DNA from: Adineta ricciae
Lineage: Eukaryota; Rotifera; Eurotatoria; Adinetida; Adinetidae
Reading direction: 5' to 3'
Length of the DNA: 64,000 nt
Assembly (NCBI GenBank): GCA_905250025.1
Contig: CAJNOJ010000154.1
Coordinates: forward strand, 1 to 64,000
Under the pieces are notes generated by a model. It saw only the letters and a list, made by a program, of their open reading frames with translations. It was not told the origin of the DNA and did not search any database. Shown in pieces: positions 55,471 through 64,000 of the stretch (the first letter of the stretch is position 1; each line of letters opens with the position of its first letter). The position numbers and the translations under genes are program-made.

Positions 55471-56355
55471 ATGGTGAACTCAACGATCTCTTTCAACTTT
55501 ATGTTACTATCTAATCTTTGTTGTGTGTTAATTGACGGGATTGCGATATTTATTTGTTTGACGTTTTTATCTGTTATTGCTTATCGTTATTGTATTCGAA
55601 TGGAGAACTCCACGGACCAAACAGGACCGATCGATGTCACTTTAATTCTTTTTACCAATATTCTCTGTGCTATTGTCGTTAAAACTACCATTCAAATTAT
55701 TCACATAACGATTCCAACACTATTTATGGATTCTCGAATTATTCGTGATTCTAAAGAAACATTTTCATGTCAATTTAGTGTAAATATGTTCTATTCAATG
55801 GTGAGGATGTTATATTGGAGTTATATTCTGTTCGCATTCTTCTGTTTCGTTCGACTCATTTGTCCATCTTGAACCTAGCTTCATCGGTATTCATTGTATT
55901 TCTATATCCTTATTCTATCGGTGTATTTACCAGTATGCTATCATTACTGTTCATATTCGACGATATATATTTGATTCCGAATGAAATTTTTTGTAATGTG
56001 ATACTTGTACCGATTTCTTTTTTGTTATTTACTGCTACATTCATTTCTGGTTTGCTATACAGTGTTGTGTGTATGTATTTTACATTTGTGTTACACATAG
56101 AATACGATGCATGTCGCTAATCATAAGACAGTTTCGAGTACGTCGTCGTATTCTACTGAATATCATCATCTTGCCGATTGTATCGTTTCTGATTTTTATT
56201 ATTTATGCACTAGATATTATTCATGGTCGTTCGAATTCACTTATTTATCGCATATACAATGGTTGTGTTCATCTGTGAGCTCTTGTCTATTTTCACTTTC
56301 ACTTCCATTGACAAATGTGAAACTACGCCATTTGCTCATTGAAAGGGAAAAATAA
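55471..56355 (+). pseudogene. Rotifer-type seven-transmembrane receptor, frameshifted
   Basis: Open pieces in successive frames together give a 7TM pattern. Frame 1 (55471-55872): NST glycosylation-like N-terminus, TM1 (IDGIAIFICLTFLSVIAYRY), DVTLILFTNILCAIVV (TM2), then TM3 ending FAFFCFVRLICPS. Next frame: LASSVFIVFLYPYSIGVFTS (TM4), DDIYLIPNEIFC loop, LLFTATFISGLLYSVVCMYF (TM5). Third frame: RVRRRILLNIIILPIVSFLI (TM6), YALDIIHGRS. The final piece (SHIQWLCSS...LPLTNVKLRHLL) is again shifted. At least three frameshifts and several stops mean it is dead. Order and spacing fit the divergent rhodopsin-like GPCRs expanded in bdelloids. Small unrecognised introns could explain one shift but not all. 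Confidence 0.55.
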
Positions 56356-56763
56356 AATAATACGTGGAAGATGGTAGGCAGGAACAATGTTGTTGATCTT
56401 AATTAAAATAATTAGTAGCTTTCATAGATGAGAGTTTTGACTCAAAAATAACGAAGAAGAAAGCGATGAAATCATGACAAGAACTTATTTGTGAGTACAT
56501 TCATTGGTTCTCTGGAACTGATTCGCAATTAAACAAACCGTTTCGCGCACGTTCTGCCTATCAAAGAAATGAAATATTCTATTTTGTAAAATTCAACTGT
56601 ACATTTCTCGATGAAAAACATCTTTTTTAACAAAACGTTTTCTCCTACTTTCAGTACGACAAACTAGGTGTGTAACAATAACTGCTCCGATTGACAATAG
56701 AAAAGTCGAGTAAGATCGTTGAATTATGTAACTCTTCATTTGATAGATTATATAGACTTGGAG
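56356..56763. other. Intergenic, no gene recognised
   Basis: Upstream region of the VCBS gene; no gene on either strand. Confidence 0.45.
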
Positions 56764-58147
56764 ATGGAGACCGTTCAGCGTCCATGTGATGATCGAGACC
56801 ATCCGACGGAAACAACTAACATCATACCAGCATCCGATAGAATCGAAACAAGCCATCAAAATGATGATAATAATAATGACACATATGTATTGGAAAATCA
56901 GGAAAAAGAACAGTATGTATTATTTAATTGTGTTTGTAATCTTATGGATATATATTCTATCAATAGGAAAAACCTGCGTTCATGGATAGAATTCGGTACA
57001 TTCGTCATCGTTTCTATGATTATCGGCGTATTAGTAGTGTGTTTTACTATACGAAAGTCAGGTGCGTTCTTCATTCAGTTGTTACGAAACAGTTTCCCGA
57101 TATACTTGATTATGTTCTAGATAGTGCATGTCAATGGAACTTTCGATTAACAATCAAAAGTTCACTTATTCACAGTTCACACCCACATGCACTTGCTGTC
57201 GGTGACTTTGATAATAATCAACAAATTGATCTGGTTGTGGCCAACTCAGGTACAAACACAATTGCTGTTTTCCTTCTCGATACCAATGCAACTATCATCA
57301 GTCAACAAACATATTCCACAGGTGTACGTTCTCGACCATGTTCTGTTGCTGTTACTGATTTCAATCAAGATGGTTATATTGATATTGCTGTGGCGAATAA
57401 TGGAACAAACAACATTGGAATATTCTTTAATAATCGAAATGGATCATTTCTCACTCAACAAACTCTCTCCACTGGTTCTTATCGACCATCGTTTGTCACT
57501 ATTGCTGATTTTAATCATGATAATCATTCGGATATTGCGGTTGTCTATCATGGAACTGATAATATTGGTATTCATCTAGGAAATGGAAATGGAGTGTTTC
57601 AAAGTGCGACAATCTACAGTACGGGCTACGATTCATTGCCGTGTTCATTAGCAATTGGCGATTTAAATGATGATAATCATTTGGACGTTGTCGTAGCAAA
57701 TTATGGTACTAACAATATTGGTATTTTCTTTGGAAATGCAAATGGATCATTTACAAGTCAACAGATGTACTCGACTTCATCGAATTCTCATCCAACATCA
57801 GTTGCACTTGCAGATCTCAATCAAGATCGTCGACTAGATATTCTTGTGACACATTATGCCATTGGTACTATTGGAATGTTTGTCAATGAAGGAAATGCGA
57901 TTTTTGCAAAACAGATAATTCGTACATTGGATTCACAGTCTCGTCCACAAGTGATTACAGTTGGAAATGTTGATTTGGATGAATATGTCGATGTCGTTGT
58001 TGTTGATTCAGAAAATGATCGAATCCATGTTCTTCGAGGATATGGAAATACAAGTTTTCATTCATTGACAACCTATGATTCGGTGAGTGGATCATATCCA
58101 TCATTTGCTGTGATTGTCGATATTGATAAAGATAATCAATCTGATCT
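56764..58147 (+). CDS. FG-GAP/VCBS-repeat type II membrane protein (3' end lost at contig end)
   Basis: Exons 56764-56912, 56967-57061 and 57121 to the contig end, all in frame. Acidic cytoplasmic N-terminus, one membrane helix (FVIVSMIIGVLVVCFTI), then seven repeats of about 48 residues of the form A-x-x-D-F-x-x-D-x-x-x-D-I-x-V-A-N, for example VAVTDFNQDGYIDIAVAN and LAIGDLNDDNHLDVVVAN. The spaced Asp/Asn residues form calcium-binding loops in FG-GAP/VCBS beta-propellers. Likely a cell-surface adhesion or recognition protein of a family large in bdelloids. Truncated by the 'n' at 58148; the sequence beyond it belongs to the NACHT gene, so the chimeric open frame is an artefact. An upstream Met at 56719 is possible. 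Confidence 0.75.
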
Positions 58148-58148
58148 N
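58148..58148. other. Contig junction (single n), misordered
   Basis: Joins copy B VCBS coding sequence to the interior of the copy A NACHT gene (equivalent of 42215). Confidence 0.85.
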
Positions 58149-61100
58149 ATTTTAACGTCATTATGCCTTACTTAAAGCAGTGTAGTTCTTTTTACGGCAC
58201 CATATCTATACCTGCTTTGGAAGCGGATATTGTTGTCGAAACGGCCCGTAATTTTTACAAAGCTTCTGCAACTGATTTGAACAAACTCAAAGCGAACTGG
58301 CGATCATTCGATATTCCACTAAGTGAATGTTTCATTGACCTGCAGACTGAAAAAACGACGTCATTCGAACGTAATGCCGCTCGACAATTACTAACAGGAA
58401 ATCGATTCGCTGCGTTTTTCAGTTCGGTTACCGAACACAAGCAGAAAAAAATATGGATGAACCGCTTGCTTGATACACCCTACATGTTATCAATAGTGAA
58501 TAGTGATCGATATGCACTCAAAGATGGGTACTACTCGTTAGATATCACACAAGTTTTGCGTGAAAATCGTTGGGTAGTGGCTTTAGGTCATCCAGGAAGC
58601 GGCAAATCAACATTGTCACAGTGGGTTGCTTTACAATTAGCCCAAGGTATAATGAATAAAAAAGAAACGACCGATTTTGGTCCAGCTCGAATACCGATAT
58701 TGATTCGCATAGCAGAGTTTGCCGAAGCTCTTCGTGAAAACGACACATTGAGTCTATTCGATCATATCGGCCATCACACGTGGTTCGGTAAATTTTTTCG
58801 ATCTGAAGAATCAACAAGCACTTCAGCTTTATCACAATTAGCAGTAGCTTTACAAGATTATATCAGACAAGGTCAAGTAGTGGTCATTATCGATGGTTTG
58901 GATGAGATTTCGGTATCCGATCAGCGTGCTAAGGTTCTTCATTGTTTGGAAACGTTTATTCACACTCATATCCGGGCACCTTCACTTCGATCTGTAATGG
59001 ATGATCCTAATTTTGCCCGGCACATCGACAAACCAGCGGAAACTGGTGGTAATCAAATACTGATCACCAGTCGTATTGTCGGATACCACGCGGCACCACT
59101 TACGGAACAGGTGTCACATTACATCATTCAACCATTGAGTTCAAAGCTCATGCAAGCCTTTGTTGACTATTGGTTTTACCATATTCATGAAAATATCCGT
59201 TCCATACTCGCATCTTCTAACGCCGAAATTATACTTGATGATAGTGTATGGCAAGACCATGCTGAACCATTGAAGACACAATTAGAAGATCGAAATTCTG
59301 AACTGCGAGAGTTAGCGTCGAATCCTTTTCTTATGTCATTAATCTGTCACATTGCCTTTGAATCAAATGATGCAGCATTGCCAACCAAACGTGTTCAATT
59401 ATACGAACGTGCAATTAATTCAATATTATCGACATGGAATGGGCATGGATTAAATATTAATGAAAGTAAGCTTTTGTGGATTTTAGGCGATGTTGCCGAA
59501 GACATTCATAAAAATTCACCTTCGGGATTAATCTCAGAAGAATCTCTCTTAAGAAGATGCGCCTCGTCTATTCAATCCTACGAAAATATAAAGCGACCCA
59601 CAGATGACGACAGTGAAAGATTCAAGAACGAGGCTATGCGTTTCGTAGAGATTGTACGTAATGATGTTGGCATTTTGGTTTGTCGCAGTCAGTCGATGTA
59701 TGGATTTCTTCATCGAACTCTACAAGAATATTTTGCCGGTCTGAATTTCGTCGACAAGAGAAAATTGAAAAAGGAAAATCAATCGATGGTGCTTAGTGCA
59801 ACTCAGGCAATAGCTCGCTCTCTTTGTCAACATATAAGTGACATTAGGTTTCGAGTTCCCTTAATTCTTGCTTTCAGTATGCTTAGCGAACGTGATGATT
59901 TCGAAGCTTATTGCGAAGCTTTTTTTACTGAAGCAGCACGTGAACTTGACAATTTCCTACCATTAGGGACATTATTTTTCGTGCTATGTGATAAAGATTT
60001 CATCAATTATCCATCAAATGACATTATGTTCAAGGCTTTGGATAAAATCTTAGTAGCGGCTGGACGCGACAACTGGTACTCTACTTCCGAAACATTGTTC
60101 TCAACATTCCAGGATTCGATTCAAACATTACCGAAATCCTGTATGTCGGAATGGGTACATCATGTTTTATTATCCGAATCACGTCATTCATTTGTGAGCA
60201 CTACTGCACTGTGTAATTTAATAAGTGATCAGTTATATTCTGATAATATATACAAACATGACAATGTTCCTGGTGTAGAGCGTGACAATGACGACGACGA
60301 GAAAGAAGATGAGAATGATGATGATAATGATTTTTCCAGTAGTGAAGCAAGTGTTGATGATTTGTTCGACGCAAACAAGTATACATGGCTCGATAAAACA
60401 GTTTTCGACAATCTTTATCTCAAACTAGATCTTCATCAGACACGAAGTGACTTTTCTCTGGACAGACTATTTGTTCACATGTCGTTCATTAATAGGCAAC
60501 TGTTACCGACGCCGCCTAATGGTCTAAAAACTTTCTTCACAGCAGGAAAGCACAATCAAAGTGATATCCACCCGACAATCCTGGCGTTAATCATTGCATT
60601 GTATGGAGGATTGGCAAAGTCAAGAAGCGCGATTCTTTTCAAAACAGAATGCATGTATCAAGATTGTAAAATTCTTACTCCTCTTTTGATTGAGTACTTA
60701 GTTGATACTAAAAGTGAACAACTAACACGCTTAAACCGTCTCCAAAACCAATGCCACAAATTACTCTCGACAACATTGCCTGACGATGGTTCAGTGAATG
60801 CCGTAAATTTAATCATTGCCGTGCTATGCCTTTCAGGTATCGAACACTTCTTAATCCGCCCTAATCTTGTCAAAATCAAAGCTTTCTCGATGGCTTTGCC
60901 GAAATTGAAATACATTTTATCTACATTGCAAGATTTCTATTCGAACACATCTTTTGAATTTGACGCGGAACGAATAATAAGTGACACGTTGAAACTAACC
61001 AATCCAAACGTATCCAATAGAGATAAACGTATGTCGCCGGAAGACTTCCTTCTAATTACCAATGCTGTTATGAAAGCAACAGCTCGTCTGTCTACCAATG

Positions 61101-63829
61101 GTATTTCTTCTTCAGTCGAGGACAATCCTTATGACAATACTCAAGAAGACGAACATGCCTTTGTTTTTACACTGCCAAATGAGGTAAGAAGTAAACAAGT
61201 CCTTGAAAATCTTCTTTCGTATGATACAACGCTTTCTTCTGGCCAAAAAGCTTGTTCCGTCCTGCCATATTTTGTTGGTCTTTTCTGGACATTAAACAAC
61301 GAAGACGTTCCTCTTTCTAACCGAAAAGAGATCGTACAGAGACATCAATTAACATTTCTTCATAGGCGTTTTAGCAAAGATTTTATGTATGCATTAACAT
61401 TTGTACCAAAGCATATCAGGTCCCTATTCGTTTATCTTTTACAACGGCATGAGATTGTAATACAAGACAGAGAAGTCTCTTCAACTAATTTACCATTTCA
61501 ATATGTTCTAATTGAATGCCTCATGAAATTAGTGAATGATACTGACGATACGCTACTGGAACAACTATGCACCTTGCTTCCATTGCTTCGTGTCTATAAA
61601 TTAGACAACTTTGGCTTCAGCATCTTAAAAGCATCTTATTCATCACATCGTGTGAAACATTTCGAGTACATACGACAGAGACCACTAGACGAAAATACTT
61701 ATCAATATAAAGATGGACTGGGCTTAGTTCCAGATGTTCCTAAGGATTATCCTGAGATAGATATAGAGGAAGTCTTCATCAAAAATTTACAAAATGAACG
61801 TGCACAACTTCAAGCTGCACTACAAAAACTTCGAAGATCTCCCCAAGATACACAAGCCAGTATCCATTTGTACTCTGCGTGTGTGTCTTTAGCGTATATG
61901 TCTTCGTGTTCTCAGTTGATCGAACCGACAATCTTACTTACTGAAGCCTTAAATGCTGCGAATTCAATAGAGCTTCCACTTCTAAAGCTTGATGCACTCA
62001 GCATTATTTTCATGAATCTTCATGTACAAGTAGATTCCAACCTAATGGCAAGCCATCGATCATTAATTCATCAACAAGCAAGACTACTGAATGAAATAAC
62101 TTCAAAGTTATCTATACCAGTACATACCGCCATTCTCTTACGATGTTATACAGTTTTCATACGAGCTTCTGAATTTGAAGTATCTGTCAGAGACTTACTC
62201 AATAAGATTACGGCTACGACAAACGGCAGAGTCTATTCGAGTCAGGAGGCCGTCTACGAAGCGTTACTGAAAATATCATATTCAAATGAACTTATTCATT
62301 CGTACCTAGCCGATTTGTATTCGAAGAACGAGAATATCTTAAAGCATGAACCACAAACATTATTTCACACACGATCGTCTATATTTTTTCGTTATTTTAC
62401 ACGTTCTTCGACATACGGCAAAACTCCGACAGAAAACACTCTTTTATCTGCTATGTTTTTAACCGAATTAGTCAGTGATTGTCACCGTTTGTTTGCCTGG
62501 CGTAACTTGATTTTCGACGATAATTGTCACAACTTACCTCGACCGAATAGGCCGAACAAACCGAATTTCGAGAATAATGGCACTCTGATGCACTTTCAAG
62601 CTCTAGCAATCGATCAATACCTTAATGACTGCATTAAGAAGAAAAGTATCTCAATAGAAGTGATTAAAAACCTCGATAGATTTTTGCATTCCGTTAGCAC
62701 TGTTGAATCAACAGCTTGGGGAATCGTCAATCATTGGCTGACATTCGAGAATCATCAACAGCTCAATGCAATCGCCGTACATGCGGCATTGTTGAGTCTC
62801 GAAGCATATCTATGGAATGAAAAAGCAACTGTTATTGCATGCAACCAACTATGTAGTCGCCAAGATCGATTTCGACAACGAGCAGAAGTTCTTTTTAGAC
62901 GCGACAGCGCGCCAGACACTAGTGATTTGGGTCTGAACAGTCTTCTTGCTCTTCTCGATCGTTATATATGGTGTTGTCATAATTCAACATACGCTGAATC
63001 GACAATATTTACAATGCTATATCACACATCGATCAACAGAGAACATCACTTACATATTGTCCTTCTACTCGAACAATATCGTATAATTCGAATGAATTCG
63101 AACGATATCAATATCGACGATCAAGATTTGTATCGAGCGATAAAAATTGCAACAGCAAACAATTATTTTAATGTGTCATTCTGCTTAGCTCTTTATCAGC
63201 TATCAAGTTCTTTGTATAGTCATATGAGTGATATAATACGATCAAAATTTTCGATTGTAACTAACCACAGTTCACTGAAGAAATATGTCTCGAAAACAGA
63301 TTATGAATTGTTTGTGGTTAATGTACTTATCTCCATTGGTATATGTCTATATCACAATAGAAACGATGCAGCTATCGTCACTGAGGCTATCATCGAAATG
63401 ATGGGCAAAACAAGTTCGAGCAGAATTCAACGAGCAGCGATTTATGCGAGTGGTTCGACTAAGGACGGCACAGAATTGCGGTGGGGTATTCTTCAATCTT
63501 TCGCAGATTCTAGTAATAAGAATACGAAAATGTATTCTGAAGATGTTATATGCACGTTGATTCAAACATGTTGTTATCGTATGTCACGTGACAATAGCTT
63601 TGAAGACGAAGAGAATATAAAAGTTTTTCTTCAACTTCTTAAGCATCAATCGCCGAACATCGCTAAAGCTACACGTGAAGGAATGGGAAGGGCTATCAAT
63701 AGTTCTGAACGTCTTTTAGAACTGTTTCAGTACGATAAACTTCAATGCTATGAAGCGTTGATTGCTTCCACTGCTCATATGTACTTTGGTCAAAAATCAA
63801 CTGACGTGAGAGCAACAGCAGATCTTATT
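58149..63829 (+). CDS. NACHT STAND ATPase, copy A (interior part)
   Basis: Allele of 41713-48705, covering roughly codons 168-2061. No stops or net indels. Walker A GHPGSGKST, Walker B VVIIDGLDE and FLHRTLQEYFAG are unchanged. Replacements cluster in the helical repeat region and the acidic stretch (SEASVDDLFDANKYTWLDKT against SEAYDDDLIDTHKYEWLDKT in copy B), a pattern worth a dN/dS test. The first 34 codons are at 41491-41591; about 401 bases between are missing from the assembly. The 3' end runs into the 'n' at 63830. Confidence 0.83.
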
Positions 63830-63830
63830 N
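63830..63830. other. Contig junction (single n) with overlap
   Basis: Sequence after the n repeats the sequence starting near 63607 and carries copy A-specific bases (AAGCATCAA, CTTTTAGAA). The adjoining contig therefore overlaps the preceding one. Confidence 0.8.
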
Positions 63831-64000
63831 AGACGAAGAGAATATAAAAGTTTTTTTCAACTTCTTAAGCATCAATCGCCGAACATCGCTAAAGCTACAC
63901 GTGAAGGAATGGGAAGGGCTATCAATAGTTCTGAACGTCTTTTAGAACTGTTTCAGTACGATAAACTTCAATGCTATGAAGCGTTGATTGCTTCCACTGC
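63831..64000 (+). CDS. NACHT STAND ATPase, copy A, re-read fragment
   Basis: Repeats about 63607-63777 of the same gene, with a small length difference in a T-run (TTTTTTTC against TTTTTCTTC) that would shift frame. Probably a contig-end error and not a third gene copy. Confidence 0.75.

Noticed and set aside
57121..63847. VCBS-NACHT fusion open frame across 58148
   Set aside because: Created by the contig junction at the n; the right side is the interior of the copy A NACHT gene.
1..64000. tRNA or rRNA genes, CRISPR arrays, telomeric repeat arrays, LTR or LINE elements
   Set aside because: None seen while reading; the only mobile element supported is the hAT transposon. A tRNAscan, RepeatMasker or covariance-model run was not possible here.

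Overview
The window looks like draft genomic DNA of a bdelloid rotifer (Adineta/Rotaria type). It is AT-rich and eukaryotic. Most introns are 45-80 nt with clear GT...AG borders. The gene families are those typical of bdelloids: NHL-repeat and FG-GAP/VCBS type II membrane proteins, a divergent F-box/LRR protein, a rotifer-type 7TM receptor, WWE-ADP-ribosyltransferase and NACHT proteins, plus genes resembling fungal ones (beta-carbonic anhydrase, APC permease, a large GHKL ATPase). The species call is inference from family recognition; no search was run.

The scaffold is five or six contigs joined by single 'n' bases at 12071, 32883, 41592, 58148 and 63830. It appears to interleave two homologous copies (haplotypes) of one locus. 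Copy A is 1-12070, then 32884-41591, then (after about 400 missing bases) 58149-63829, with 63831-64000 re-reading its end. Copy B is 12072-32882 followed by 41593-58147, these two overlapping by about 221 bp. Every gene that looks tandemly duplicated is therefore best read as one allele pair: beta-carbonic anhydrase, Cys/WNPAPEP repeat protein, APC permease, GHKL ATPase, WWE-ART and NACHT-HEAT.

Upstream of about 6955 (A) and 18905 (B) the two copies are unrelated. Copy A carries three tandem minus-strand genes for a Cys-rich, two-membrane-segment protein family, an NHL remnant and a broken F-box/LRR gene. Copy B carries the 3' part of a divergent G-alpha gene, an NHL-repeat type II membrane gene cut short by a hAT transposon (14838-18286, intact 752-aa transposase), and then the shared block.

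The shared block reads: beta-carbonic anhydrase (-), Cys/repeat protein (+) behind a CRE/TATA promoter, APC permease (+), GHKL ATPase/HExxH protein (-), WWE-ART (+, head-to-head with the ATPase), NACHT-HEAT (+, 2330 aa, intronless). Downstream in copy B come a protein with four PBZ-like zinc fingers whose C-terminus resembles the C-terminus of the NACHT protein, an FAD monooxygenase (-), a frameshifted 7TM receptor pseudogene, and an FG-GAP/VCBS membrane protein running into the contig end.

The most interesting biology is the run WWE-ART, NACHT-HEAT, PBZ-like: an ADP-ribosyl writer with a reader domain, a STAND ATPase and a second putative ADP-ribose reader sharing a module with it. It resembles a signalling or innate-defence locus, but that role is inferred from domains and adjacency only.
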